This document shows, piece after piece, positions 8,328-17,161 of a stretch of 56,785 bases of DNA (position 1 is its first letter; each line of letters begins with the position of its first letter). The stretch is taken from NCBI RefSeq assembly GCF_004104355.1, contig NZ_RJLM01000019.1, positions 1 to 56,785 of the forward strand, written 5' to 3'. The position numbers were made by a program, and so were the translations under genes. This DNA is from Photobacterium chitinilyticum. GTDB taxonomy: Bacteria > Pseudomonadota > Gammaproteobacteria > Enterobacterales > Vibrionaceae. The notes below the pieces were generated by a model. The model was given only the letters and a program-made list of their open reading frames with translations, was not told the DNA's origin and made no database searches.

Positions 8328-10778
8328 TTAGGCGGCAATATCCTTTTCCGTCGGCTGGTAAGGCTTTGCTGCCAGCTCTTCGGAATCAAAATCGTCGACA
8401 TTGATAGTACGTAAGCGGCCTTCTTCTGCTCGACGTAGTAGCTCGGCCTCATTCTCGTTGATGGCATTCAGCTCTAGGCCTACTGCTGCCACATTATCCA
8501 ACTGCATGAACGGGAACTTCTTGCCTGCAGCCTGACAGACACGATCATAGATTGGCTCGGCAGCCAAAATATCTTTCAGTGTTTCTTCTATCATACCTAC
8601 CGCATTGTTCTCGCACGCTTCCAAGAACTGGCCGCGACCGATGCGATTACGAGTTTCACTCGGCGTTTGAATGATACGAGCGACTTTATGGTCCAGCTTG
8701 TCTGTTGGTTTTACACGTCCCAGCCCAAGAGGGAAGATCATGGTGCGCATAATCGCGGCAATCGGACGGTTCGGGAAGTTACGGAGAAACTCATCCAGCG
8801 CTTCCTGAGTCTGATATAGCGAATCTTGAAGCCCCCAATGAACCAATGGCAGATCATCTTGCTTGCAGCCATCATCGGTATAGCGTTTGAGGGTAGCAGA
8901 CGAAAGATACAGTTGGCTTAGCACATCACCTAGGCGAGCGGATAAACGCTCTTTTCGTTTCAGTGAACCACCCAATACTGCCATTGAAATATCGGCAAGC
9001 AGTGCCAGGTTGGCACTGTAGCGATTCAGCTGATGGTAGTAACGAGTCGTTGCATCTTTACGTGGTGCCGAGGAGCCCCTTCCGTCAGTCAGTCCGAACC
9101 AGAATGAACGAACCATATTGCTGATCACAAAACCAACGTGGCCGAATAGGGCGCTATCAAAACCGTTCAGCGCCTTCTCGGCATTATCGTTGTAAGCTGC
9201 ATCCATCTCTTCCAGTACATAAGGATGACAGCGTATTGCTCCTTGGCCAAAGATGATCATTGAGCGAGTGAGGATGTTCGCCCCTTCCACGGTAATCGCA
9301 ATGGGTGCGCCCTGATAGCCACGCGCCAAGAAGTTGCTTGGTCCCATGGAGATCCCTTTGCCACCGACAACATCCATGGCATCAATGACGCTACGCTGGC
9401 TTCTGTGGGTACAGTGGTATTTGACGATTGCTGAGATGACAGAAGGCTTCTCACCTAAGTCGATACCGGAGACCGTCAAGTTGCTGGCCGCATCCAATAC
9501 GTAGGCATTACCTGCTATACGAGCTAATGGTTCTTCAATACCTTCCATTTTGCCAATTGGTAATTTGAACTGTCGGCGAATGCGGGCATAGGCTCCGGTC
9601 GCCATCGCAGCTGTTTTCAGGCCGCCTGTTGAGTTAGAGGGGAGGGTGATACCTCGGCCGACAGACAAGCATTCAACCAGCATACGCCAGCCCTGACCGG
9701 CCATTTCCTGGCCACCAATGATGAAACTGATCGGTACGAAGACTTTGTCGCCTCGGGTTGGACCATTTTGGAATGGCACGTTCAACGGGAAGTGGCGGCG
9801 GCCAATTTCCACTCCGTCGATATCAGTTGGGATCAATGCGCAGGTGATACCTAGATCTTCTTCGTCGCTTAGTAGATGATCGGGATCGAACAGTTTAAAG
9901 GCCATACCTAACACAGTGGCAATAGGGGCCAACGTGATATAGCGCTTGTTCCAGGTCAGTTCCATACCTAGCACTTCTTCGCCTTGCCATATCCCTTTTT
10001 TGACGATGCCGAAATCAGGAATTGAGCCGGCATCAGACCCCGCCTCTGGGCTGGTCAGTGCGAAACAAGGAATTTCCTTGCCTTCGGCCAGGCGTGGTAG
10101 GTAGTGATCTTTTTGCGCTTTGGTGCCGTAGTGTTGTAGCAGTTCACCTGGGCCGAGTGAATTAGGAACACCGACTGTTGAAGAGAGTACGGCTGAAACA
10201 CCGGTCAGCTTTTGCAGCACCAGTGATTGGGCATAAGCTGAGAATTCCAGGCCGCCGTATTCTTTTTTGATGATCATGGCGAAGAATTTATGATCTTTGA
10301 GGTACTGCCAGACTTCTGGAGGAAGATCAGCCAGTTCGTGTGTTACCTGAAAGTCATTGACCATCCGGCTTACTTCATTGACGGGGCCGTCGAGGAAGGC
10401 TTTTTCCTCGGCACTCAGACGAGGTGCCGGGATGTCATGAAGTTTGTTCCAGTCCGGTGCGCCACGGAACAAGTCGGCTTCCCACCAGACCGTACCAGCA
10501 TCAATGGCTTCTTTTTCGGTACGGGACATTTCAGGCATAACACCTTTAAACGCTTTCAGAGCGGGTTTACTCAATAGGTTCTTGCGTAATGAAATTACGT
10601 TTAACGGTATTGCAATCAGCAGGAAAGTTATCCAGCTGTACTGGCCTACGATATCCAGTACTGAGCCTAGCGCCAATGCAGCCACGAAAGTAGCGGTAAA
10701 GGTTCTTAGGTTGGCACGGTGGTAGGCAAGTACACCGGTAATACCAATTAGCCCTAGTAGGTACACAAGTGTAACCAT
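8328..10778 (-). CDS. fadE: Acyl-CoA dehydrogenase FadE
   Basis: An 816-residue enzyme for the first step of beta-oxidation, converting acyl-CoA to trans-2-enoyl-CoA with FAD. Length is close to E. coli FadE. Two hydrophobic N-terminal segments (about residues 1-60) tether it to the inner membrane. The dehydrogenase core includes [18 protein letters not shown], the substrate and FAD loop, then [19 protein letters not shown] and [15 protein letters not shown] stands in front of the ATG. A FadR-like operator at 10840-10856 suggests induction by long-chain fatty acids. It ends at the shared terminator at 8273-8302. Confidence 0.96.
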   Translation of the reverse strand: MVTLVYLLGLIGITGVLAYHRANLRTFTATFVAALALGSVLDIVGQYSWITFLLIAIPLNVISLRKNLLSKPALKAFKGVMPEMSRTEKEAIDAGTVWWEADLFRGAPDWNKLHDIPAPRLSAEEKAFLDGPVNEVSRMVNDFQVTHELADLPPEVWQYLKDHKFFAMIIKKEYGGLEFSAYAQSLVLQKLTGVSAVLSSTVGVPNSLGPGELLQHYGTKAQKDHYLPRLAEGKEIPCFALTSPEAGSDAGSIPDFGIVKKGIWQGEEVLGMELTWNKRYITLAPIATVLGMAFKLFDPDHLLSDEEDLGITCALIPTDIDGVEIGRRHFPLNVPFQNGPTRGDKVFVPISFIIGGQEMAGQGWRMLVECLSVGRGITLPSNSTGGLKTAAMATGAYARIRRQFKLPIGKMEGIEEPLARIAGNAYVLDAASNLTVSGIDLGEKPSVISAIVKYHCTHRSQRSVIDAMDVVGGKGISMGPSNFLARGYQGAPIAITVEGANILTRSMIIFGQGAIRCHPYVLEEMDAAYNDNAEKALNGFDSALFGHVGFVISNMVRSFWFGLTDGRGSSAPRKDATTRYYHQLNRYSANLALLADISMAVLGGSLKRKERLSARLGDVLSQLYLSSATLKRYTDDGCKQDDLPLVHWGLQDSLYQTQEALDEFLRNFPNRPIAAIMRTMIFPLGLGRVKPTDKLDHKVARIIQTPSETRNRIGRGQFLEACENNAVGMIEETLKDILAAEPIYDRVCQAAGKKFPFMQLDNVAAVGLELNAINENEAELLRRAEEGRLRTINVDDFDSEELAAKPYQPTEKDIAA

Positions 10779-10839
10779 GATGATTCTCCTTATCGGGGGG
10801 CGTTGATTTCTTATTATTTGGGTACGTTTTATGCAAGGT

Positions 10840-10856
10840 AAGAGGTCTAACCACTT
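10840..10856. promoter_or_regulatory. FadR-like operator upstream of fadE
   Basis: AAGAGGTCTAACCACTT matches the FadR consensus AACTGGTCNGACCAGTT at 12 of 16 fixed positions, with an intact GGTC core and ACC in the other half. It lies about 60 bases upstream of the fadE ATG. FadR represses beta-oxidation genes and leaves its site when it binds long-chain acyl-CoA. Binding here is inferred. Confidence 0.65.
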
Positions 10857-10939
10857 GTGATAAGTGTAAGGGGTTTTTTAATGAAATGTAAAATAATTTT
10901 CTGTTCTGAAAGGTTAGGGTTACGTAAAGATGTCTTGTC

Positions 10940-10973
10940 ATCCCTTGTAACAAAAGGGATTGATCAAGATCAG
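10940..10973. promoter_or_regulatory. Hairpin adjoining an FNR-like site between fadE and the SulP gene
   Basis: ATCCCTT (10940-10946) and AAGGGAT (10954-10960) form a perfect 7-bp inverted repeat with a 7-base loop. Its last base begins TTGATCAAGATCAG (10960-10973), which matches the FNR/CRP-family consensus TTGAT-N4-ATCAA at nine of ten positions. This is a candidate anaerobic control site for either divergent gene. Confidence 0.4.
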
Positions 10974-11053
10974 CGAGTTGAAAAAATGTACTTGCGAAAA
11001 TAAGTCATACAATTAAGATGGGTTATATTGTGATGCCGTTCACGCTATTTATT

Positions 11054-11075
11054 AGTTTGATATCAATATCAAACT
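11054..11075. promoter_or_regulatory. Perfect 22-bp palindrome upstream of the SulP gene
   Basis: The arms AGTTTGATAT and ATATCAAACT flank a central CA, about 130 bases upstream of the SulP start. The symmetry suggests an operator for a dimeric regulator. I do not recognise the regulator. The remaining intergenic DNA (10779-11208) holds the FadR-like and FNR-like sites already listed, and nothing else that I can identify. Confidence 0.5.
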
Positions 11076-11208
11076 GAGGTGTGAATGACTCATGGTGTCA
11101 TCTGTTGCCTTTCCCGAACTCCGACTGACACATGCCCGCCGGATCCCTCACTCGGGATGACAGCTTTTCCTGAAATTTTTCTTTTGCACGCAAGTGCAGG
11201 GGTTTATC

Positions 11209-12927
11209 GTGTTGTTATTTCATGCTTTAAAGCAAGCGTGGCGTAAAGGTTATTCTTTCTCTACGCTGCGTGCCGATATTGTTGCTGGTATTACTGTGGG
11301 TGTTGTTGCGATCCCGTTGGGGATGGCCTTGGCTATTGCTGTAGGGGTGCCGCCTCAGCATGGCTTGTATACGGTTGTCGTGGCCGGCTTGCTGGCAGCC
11401 TTGTTTGGTGGCTCACGGTTTAATATTACCGGACCGACGGCGGCATTTGTGGTGATTTTGCTGCCAATCACTCAGCAGTACGGGTTATCTGGTTTGATGC
11501 TGGCAACCCTGATGTCCGGCGTGATTCTATTATTGATGGGCCTGCTACGGCTTGGTCAGCTTGTGGCCTATGTTCCTTATCCTGTGACAACGGGGTTTAC
11601 TGCCGGGATCGGCCTGGTTATTGCCTTTCTGCAGCTCAAAGATTTGTTCGGACTAACCGTTGAGGGAAGTCCGGTTCATTTTCCCGAGAAAGTAATGGCT
11701 TACACCAGTGCTATGCCAAGCATCAATTATGCCGATGCAATGGTAGGATTCGGGACGATTGCGACTTTTATTTTGTGGGCCAAGCTCAAGAACCGAATTC
11801 CTCCCCATGTTGTCGCTCTGGCGATAGGAACAGTGCTGGCATTGCTGATGAACCAGTGGGGGGCCTCGCATGTGGGCCTGCTCGGAGAAAAATTCCATTA
11901 TCAAATCGGTGATTTGATTGGTCAGGGGATCCCGCAGGTATTACCGCAACTGGTGATGCCATGGCAAGATCCCCAGTTTAGCTGGGGGCTGGTGGTCGAG
12001 CTTCTACCTGCCGCCTTTACTATCGCCATGCTAGGCTGTATTGAGTCTCTTCTGTGTGCGGTGGTGGCCGATGGTATGACAGGCACCAAGCATAACCCGA
12101 ATGCAGAGCTTGTCGGGCAGGGGCTGGCCAATATGGTCGTACCGTTCTTTGGTGGGATCCCGGCGACAGCGGCCATTGCCCGTACTGCAACAAATATCCG
12201 AGCTGGGGGATTCTCTCCGGTTTCTGCTATTACCCATGCATTGTTTGTGCTGGCAGCGATGATCGTGCTGGCGCCGATGCTGTCCTTTATTCCGATGAGT
12301 GCCTTGGCTGGATTGTTGATCATGGTTGCCTGGAACATGTCGGAAGCCCCGCACTTTGTGCATACCCTGAAGGTGGCTCCCCGTCGGGATGTTGCTGTAT
12401 TGCTGACATGTTTTACATTGACCGTGGTATTCGACATGGTGGTTGCTGTCGCGGTGGGCTTGGTGTTGGCTGGAGTGCTGTTTATCCAGCGTATTGCTAC
12501 GCTGACCAGCGTGACGGTTGTTAACCGGGAGCACCAGCATCAGAATTTCGGTGATGATGTGGTGGTCTATGATATCAACGGCCCGCTCTTTTTTGCAGCC
12601 AGCGAAAAAGCATTCAATGTTATCGATCACTCGCAGGTAGATACCCGTGCCGTGGTGCTCGATTTCAGTGACGTGACAACGATAGATATTACCGCTATCC
12701 ATGCGTTTGAGAGCGCGCTGGAAAGAATTCGCCAGTATCCGGTGTATCTTCTCGGTGTCGCAACACATGTAGAGAAAAAGTTAGCGACGGCTGGGGTGCT
12801 GATGGCTGATAACATTGCGCTTTACCCGTCACCACAGTCATTACGTGAGCATTTGGCAATAAACCGTCACAATGTGCTATCTCAGGAGTCGACACCTTCG
12901 GCCGTTTCTTTGTACACTGCAAGTTAA
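11209..12927 (+). CDS. SulP (SLC26) family anion transporter with STAS domain
   Basis: 572 residues from GTG 11209, chosen because AGGGG at 11198-11202 lies six bases in front; a GTG at 11194 would add five residues with no ribosome-binding site. The N-terminal two-thirds forms 12 to 14 membrane helices, with the SulP-type stretch around LRADIVAGITVGVVAIPLG. The C-terminal STAS domain (about 445-545) includes VVVYDINGPLFFAA and VLDFSDVTTIDITA. The family carries sulfate, bicarbonate or dicarboxylates; the substrate here cannot be told. Confidence 0.92.
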   Translation: MLLFHALKQAWRKGYSFSTLRADIVAGITVGVVAIPLGMALAIAVGVPPQHGLYTVVVAGLLAALFGGSRFNITGPTAAFVVILLPITQQYGLSGLMLATLMSGVILLLMGLLRLGQLVAYVPYPVTTGFTAGIGLVIAFLQLKDLFGLTVEGSPVHFPEKVMAYTSAMPSINYADAMVGFGTIATFILWAKLKNRIPPHVVALAIGTVLALLMNQWGASHVGLLGEKFHYQIGDLIGQGIPQVLPQLVMPWQDPQFSWGLVVELLPAAFTIAMLGCIESLLCAVVADGMTGTKHNPNAELVGQGLANMVVPFFGGIPATAAIARTATNIRAGGFSPVSAITHALFVLAAMIVLAPMLSFIPMSALAGLLIMVAWNMSEAPHFVHTLKVAPRRDVAVLLTCFTLTVVFDMVVAVAVGLVLAGVLFIQRIATLTSVTVVNREHQHQNFGDDVVVYDINGPLFFAASEKAFNVIDHSQVDTRAVVLDFSDVTTIDITAIHAFESALERIRQYPVYLLGVATHVEKKLATAGVLMADNIALYPSPQSLREHLAINRHNVLSQESTPSAVSLYTAS

Positions 12928-12997
12928 GGCGTATAAGTGCTTAGCCGGAGTGATTCGGCTTGGCGATAATATTGTATGAATAACCCGAGATTAGCCT

Positions 12998-13579
12998 ATG
13001 TACCAAGATTTGATCCGTGCAGAACTAAATGAAGCTGCTGAAGTATTGACCCGCTTTTTAAGCGACGAAAAAAACATTGCAGATATTGAAGCTGCTGCCA
13101 AAGTACTGGCAGAGTCCTTTAAGCAGGGCGGTAAAGTACTGTCGTGCGGTAACGGCGGCTCACACTGCGATGCAATGCATTTCGCCGAGGAACTGACAGG
13201 ACGCTATCGCGAAAACCGTCCGGGTTACCCCGGTATTGCTATTTCAGATCCGAGTCATCTTTCCTGCGTAAGTAATGACTTCGGCTATGACTATGTGTTC
13301 TCCCGTTATCTGGAAGCTGTTGGTGCTAAGGGTGATGTCCTGTTTGGTCTGTCGACTTCGGGCAACTCTGGTAATATTCTAAAAGCGATTGAAGCGGCAA
13401 AAGCCAAAGGCATGAAAACCATTGCCCTGACAGGTAAAGACGGCGGCCAGATGGCAGGCTTGGCTGATGTTGAAATTCGTGTACCGCATTTTGGTTTTGC
13501 TGACCGTATCCAGGAAGTGCATATTAAAATTATTCACATTTTAATTATGCTGGTTGAGAAAGAGATGGCTTCGAGCTAA
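12998..13579 (+). CDS. gmhA: Phosphoheptose (sedoheptulose 7-phosphate) isomerase
   Basis: A 193-residue SIS-domain enzyme that converts sedoheptulose 7-phosphate to D-glycero-D-manno-heptose 7-phosphate, the first step to the heptose of the LPS inner core. The zinc and catalytic residues fall at H61, E65, Q172 and H180, the E. coli numbering. The phosphate-binding motifs [12 protein letters not shown] and STSGNSGN are intact. yafJ follows 52 bases later, as in E. coli (lpcA-yafJ). Confidence 0.96.
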   Translation: MYQDLIRAELNEAAEVLTRFLSDEKNIADIEAAAKVLAESFKQGGKVLSCGNGGSHCDAMHFAEELTGRYRENRPGYPGIAISDPSHLSCVSNDFGYDYVFSRYLEAVGAKGDVLFGLSTSGNSGNILKAIEAAKAKGMKTIALTGKDGGQMAGLADVEIRVPHFGFADRIQEVHIKIIHILIMLVEKEMASS

Positions 13580-13631
13580 TTTCAGTTATTGTTAGAAATT
13601 TCTCAACACCGTAGAGAGGGCATAACGGACT

Positions 13632-14411
13632 ATGTGTGAATTGCTTGGCATGAGTGCCAATGTGCCAACGGATATTTGTTTCAGTTTTACCGGCTTGATG
13701 CAACGGGGCGGTAAAACTGGCCCACATCGCGATGGCTGGGGGATCACCTTCTATGAGGGGAGGGGGTTTCGTACTTTTAAAGACCCAAACCCAAGTTGTC
13801 GATCTCGTATTGCAGAGCTGGTACAGGAATATCCGATAAAAAGCTGTGCGGTAGTTAGCCATATTCGACAGGCCAACCGTGGCGGTGTCAGCCTTGAAAA
13901 TACCCACCCCTTTACCCGGGAGTTATGGGGACGCTACTGGACTTTTGCCCATAATGGTCAGTTAACAGGGTATGAACAGCTAGATACTGGCCGCTTTAGA
14001 CCTGTCGGTGATACGGACAGTGAAATTGCCTTTTGCTGGCTGCTGAATCAGCTTGAAGCGAAGTTTCCTGGGTTACCTGAAGATATAGCGGCGGTATATG
14101 ACTATGTCGCGGTTTGCTGTGATCGGCTCAGGGAGCTGGGGGTCTATAATATGTTGCTGAGCAATGGTGAGTGTGTACTGACATACTGCACCAATAACTT
14201 GCACTGGATCACCCGTCGGGCCCCGTTTGGACAGGCTTCTTTGATCGACGAAGATGTGACAATCGATTTCCAGAAGGAAACGACGCCAAACGATGTGGTA
14301 ACGGTGATTGCAACTCAGCCACTGACTAATGATGAGAACTGGCACAAAATGCTACAAGGTGAGTTCAGCGTGTTCCATTATGGTGAGTTAATCTATAACC
14401 GAACGTTGTAA
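13632..14411 (+). CDS. yafJ: Class II glutamine amidotransferase, YafJ family
   Basis: 259 residues starting MCELLGMSA, so removal of Met exposes the N-terminal nucleophile Cys2 of Ntn-type amidotransferases. Motifs typical of GATase type 2 follow: HRDGWGI, SHIRQANRGG, NTHPF and FAHNGQL, with GDTDSE later. Such domains release ammonia from glutamine. The acceptor reaction of stand-alone YafJ is not known to me. It follows gmhA on the same strand and ends before a bidirectional terminator. Confidence 0.93.
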   Translation: MCELLGMSANVPTDICFSFTGLMQRGGKTGPHRDGWGITFYEGRGFRTFKDPNPSCRSRIAELVQEYPIKSCAVVSHIRQANRGGVSLENTHPFTRELWGRYWTFAHNGQLTGYEQLDTGRFRPVGDTDSEIAFCWLLNQLEAKFPGLPEDIAAVYDYVAVCCDRLRELGVYNMLLSNGECVLTYCTNNLHWITRRAPFGQASLIDEDVTIDFQKETTPNDVVTVIATQPLTNDENWHKMLQGEFSVFHYGELIYNRTL

Positions 14412-14441
14412 AGCGGAACTCGTTTGAGCCACTGGCCTCAA

Positions 14442-14475
14442 AACAAAAAAACGCGACCTAAAGGTCGCGTTTTTT
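14442..14475. terminator. Bidirectional terminator between yafJ and purN
   Basis: A perfect 9-bp stem, ACGCGACCT with AGGTCGCGT, has a two-base gap at its tip (in practice a slightly larger loop), six T on the right and an A-rich flank on the left. It serves the convergent yafJ and purN transcripts. Confidence 0.9.
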
Positions 14476-14501
14476 ATTGCTACTTTTTACAGCTACGTCG
14501 C

Positions 14502-15146
14502 TTACTCTTCAGCAGCATAGCCATGTGGAGGCAGTTTCTGTCCGTCAAAGACCGCGCCTTCATCTACCATGCTGAGCCTGTCTTGCAAGAACCAGTTGGC
14601 CACCAATGGGTAGATGCGGTGTTCCTGTTGCTGTACTCGGGCCGTGACGTCTTCGACCGTATCATTGTCAAAGACGGGCACCTTTGCCTGTAAGATAACC
14701 GGGCCACCGTCTAACTCTTCAGTGACAAAGTGAACACTGGTCCCGTGCTCTTTGTCTCCGGCTTCAATCGCACGCTGGTGGGTGTGCAAGCCTGTATACT
14801 TCGGCAATAGTGACGGGTGTACATTGAGCATCCGTCCCAGATAGTGACTGACAAACTCATGGCTTAAAATACGCATGAAACCAGCCAGAATCACGAGATC
14901 AGGCTGGAAAGCATCAATTTTTTCTGCCATTGCACGATCGTAGGCATCACGATCACTGTAATCACTGACAGCCAGATGCACGGTATCGATGCCAGCCAGA
15001 CGCGCGCGTTCTAGGCCATAGGCATCGGCCTTGTTTGATATGACTGCAGCAATTCGTGTATCGTGAATGGTACCGTTTTGGCAGGCATCAATCATCGCTT
15101 GCAGATTCGAACCGCTGCCAGAAATAAGGACTACGATGTTTTTCAT
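14502..15146 (-). CDS. purN: Phosphoribosylglycinamide formyltransferase
   Basis: A 214-residue enzyme for the third step of purine synthesis, moving formyl from 10-formyl-THF to GAR. The start is ATG 15146 (MKNIVVLISGSGSNLQ), the conserved N-terminus; the open frame upstream is the tail of purM in another frame. Active-site residues N108 and H110 (NVHPSLLP) and D146 (EELDGGP) are present. purM ends four bases upstream, so this is a purMN operon. Confidence 0.97.
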   Translation of the reverse strand: MKNIVVLISGSGSNLQAMIDACQNGTIHDTRIAAVISNKADAYGLERARLAGIDTVHLAVSDYSDRDAYDRAMAEKIDAFQPDLVILAGFMRILSHEFVSHYLGRMLNVHPSLLPKYTGLHTHQRAIEAGDKEHGTSVHFVTEELDGGPVILQAKVPVFDNDTVEDVTARVQQQEHRIYPLVANWFLQDRLSMVDEGAVFDGQKLPPHGYAAEE

Positions 15147-15150
15147 CGTC

Positions 15151-16191
15151 TTACTTAATCTCCACCTGCTCTTCACCGGCTTCGGCGTCGGCAATTTCAC
15201 CCAGAAGCCAAGCATTTTCGCCTTCTTCATTCAGGATCTCAATTGCCTGCGCTGCTTGTTCTTGCGGTAGGGCAATAACTAGGCCGACACCACAGTTGAA
15301 GGTACGGTACATTTCGTAGGTTTCGACGTTGCCAGCTTGTTGCAGCCAGTTAAAGACAACGGGCCATTCCCAGCTGCTACCGTCAACCACCGCTTTTGCC
15401 CCTTCCGGCAGCACGCGAGGGATATTTTCCCAGAAACCACCCCCAGTGATATGAGAAATCGCGTGAACATCACAGCTTTCCATCATCTTCAAGGTTGATT
15501 TGACATAAATTTTTGTTGGCTCAAGTAGATGATCGGCCAGTGGCTTGCCTTCAAGCTCCTTGCTTAGATCGGCTTGAGAGACTTCAATGATCTTACGGAT
15601 CAGAGAAAAACCGTTTGAGTGCGGGCCGCTAGAGCCCACAGCGATAAGCGCGTCGCCTGCTTTTACTTTACTGCCGTCGATGATGTCAGCTTTTTCGACC
15701 ACACCTACGCAGAAGCCAGCAACATCATAATCTTCGCCGTGATACATTCCCGGCATCTCTGCTGTTTCGCCACCAATCAGCGCACAGCCAGATTGGATAC
15801 AGCCTTCTCCGATACCTGCAACAACTGCCGCTGCTGTGTCTACTTCCAGTTTGCCCGTGGCATAATAATCAAGGAAGAACAGAGGTTCTCCACCTTGGAC
15901 AATCAGGTCATTAACACACATCGCGACCAAGTCGATCCCGATAGTATCGTGCTTGTTCAGATCCATCGCCAAGCGAAGCTTGGTACCCACGCCGTCTGTA
16001 CCAGAAACCAATACCGGCTCTTTATACTTGGTTGGCAACGAGCAAAGCGCACCGAAACCACCAATGCCGCCCATCACCTCTGGACGGTGGGTGCGTTTAA
16101 CCACCCCTTTAATACGATCAACTAATGCATTACCTGCATCAATATCAACACCTGCATCTTTGTAACTAAGAGAAGAGTTATTGCCGCTCAC
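15151..16191 (-). CDS. purM: Phosphoribosylformylglycinamidine cyclo-ligase (AIR synthetase)
   Basis: 346 residues, GTG start, [20 protein letters not shown]. It closes FGAM to AIR with ATP, step five of purine synthesis. The AIRS-fold motifs [20 protein letters not shown] and [11 protein letters not shown] are intact. It is the first gene of purMN, and a PurR-type box lies about 65 bases upstream. upp is divergent from it, as in many gammaproteobacteria. Confidence 0.97.
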   Translation of the reverse strand: MSGNNSSLSYKDAGVDIDAGNALVDRIKGVVKRTHRPEVMGGIGGFGALCSLPTKYKEPVLVSGTDGVGTKLRLAMDLNKHDTIGIDLVAMCVNDLIVQGGEPLFFLDYYATGKLEVDTAAAVVAGIGEGCIQSGCALIGGETAEMPGMYHGEDYDVAGFCVGVVEKADIIDGSKVKAGDALIAVGSSGPHSNGFSLIRKIIEVSQADLSKELEGKPLADHLLEPTKIYVKSTLKMMESCDVHAISHITGGGFWENIPRVLPEGAKAVVDGSSWEWPVVFNWLQQAGNVETYEMYRTFNCGVGLVIALPQEQAAQAIEILNEEGENAWLLGEIADAEAGEEQVEIK

Positions 16192-16254
16192 AAGAGATCC
16201 CTCACCGCATTAAAGTAAAAAAGCGGGGGTATGATAACAGCAGTCAGGGCGGAA

Positions 16255-16270
16255 AGGGAAACGTTTGCGT
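16255..16270 (-). promoter_or_regulatory. PurR-type box upstream of purMN
   Basis: Read on the minus strand, ACGCAAACGTTTCCCT matches the E. coli PurR consensus ACGCAAACGTTTTCGT at 14 of 16 bases. It is in the right place to repress purMN when hypoxanthine or guanine is plentiful. Confidence 0.85.
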
Positions 16271-16340
16271 CAATAAATATCGCTGGCCATTTACTGACCA
16301 AACAAACCATCACCCCTATCAGACAACTGCTGGTTTAGTG

Positions 16341-16346
16341 TATAAT
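16341..16346 (+). promoter_or_regulatory. Probable -10 element of the upp promoter
   Basis: A perfect TATAAT lies 41 bases before the upp ATG, preceded directly by TG. The -35 region at the expected spacing is weak. TAGGAG just upstream of the ATG is a good ribosome-binding site. Confidence 0.55.
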
Positions 16347-16386
16347 AATGCGATTTTTTTAAATTTTGTTTGCTTAGGAGTCAGAA

Positions 16387-17013
16387 ATGAAAGTCGTTGA
16401 GGTTAAACACCCACTGGTAAAACATAAGATTGGTCTTATGCGCGAAGGCGACATCAGCACTAAGCGTTTTCGTGAGCTAGCGACAGAGGTTGGTAGCTTG
16501 CTGACGTATGAAGCGACTTCAGACTTCGAGACAGAAAAAGTTACCATTGAAGGCTGGAATGGTCCAGTAGAAATTGACCAGATCAAAGGTAAAAAGGTAA
16601 CGGTTGTTCCTATTCTTCGTGCTGGTCTGGGTATGATGGACGGTGTACTTGAGCACGTACCAAGCGCACGTATTAGTGTGGTAGGTATCTACCGTGATGA
16701 AGAAACACTAGAGCCTGTTCCTTATTTCAACAAGCTGGCATCGAATATTGACGAGCGTATTGCCTTGGTTGTCGATCCAATGCTCGCGACTGGCGGTTCA
16801 ATGATTGCAACTCTGGACCTGCTAAAAGAGCAAGGTTGTAAGCAGTTTAAAGTATTGGTATTGGTTGCGGCACCTGAAGGGATTGATGCGCTAGAAAAAG
16901 CACACCCAGACGTTGAGCTATATACTGCTGCTATTGATGAAAAGCTAAATGACAAAGGCTACATCGTTCCAGGTCTGGGCGATGCAGGCGATAAGATTTT
17001 CGGCACCAAGTAA
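16387..17013 (+). CDS. upp: Uracil phosphoribosyltransferase
   Basis: A 208-residue cytoplasmic enzyme that salvages uracil by joining it to PRPP to give UMP. The PRPP loop [12 protein letters not shown] (about residues 128-139) and the uracil-binding C-terminal motif [12 protein letters not shown] are conserved. It is divergent from purM and convergent with uraA. In E. coli upp and uraA form one operon, but here each has its own transcript and terminator. Confidence 0.97.
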   Translation: MKVVEVKHPLVKHKIGLMREGDISTKRFRELATEVGSLLTYEATSDFETEKVTIEGWNGPVEIDQIKGKKVTVVPILRAGLGMMDGVLEHVPSARISVVGIYRDEETLEPVPYFNKLASNIDERIALVVDPMLATGGSMIATLDLLKEQGCKQFKVLVLVAAPEGIDALEKAHPDVELYTAAIDEKLNDKGYIVPGLGDAGDKIFGTK

Positions 17014-17034
17014 CTTTCATGCCTTGAATATAAT

Positions 17035-17059
17035 AGCCGGACTTTTGTCCGGCTTTTTT
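17035..17059 (+). terminator. upp terminator
   Basis: A perfect 8-bp stem, AGCCGGAC with GTCCGGCT, a TTTT loop and six T, 21 bases after the upp stop codon. Confidence 0.9.
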
Positions 17060-17100
17060 GTCTCTGTTAGGCCGTCGCTGATTGGCATTATCGCAGAGGA

Positions 17101-17139
17101 AAAAAAGCGCCGATGGTACCCCTACCATCGGCGCTTTTT
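17101..17139. terminator. uraA terminator (bidirectional)
   Basis: A very strong perfect stem of 17 bp including the A/T flanks (core GCGCCGATGGTA with TACCATCGGCGC) has a CCCC loop. It lies 22 bases past the uraA stop on the minus strand and backs up the upp terminator on the plus strand. Confidence 0.9.
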
Positions 17140-17161
17140 AGCTTATTGTCATCAGGCCAGA

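Noticed and set aside
12031-12768. A 245-codon open frame antisense to the SulP gene
   Set aside because: Its predicted protein is rich in His, Gln, Arg and Ser with no recognisable domain, and it lies wholly over a clear transporter gene. It is an artefact of the codon bias of the other strand; the same holds for 11922-12437.
14502-15230. A purN frame extended upstream
   Set aside because: The extra residues come from the purM 3' end in another frame. PurN starts at MKNIVVLISGSGSN.
15619-16125. A 168-codon frame antisense to purM
   Set aside because: Low-complexity product and full overlap with a strongly conserved gene.
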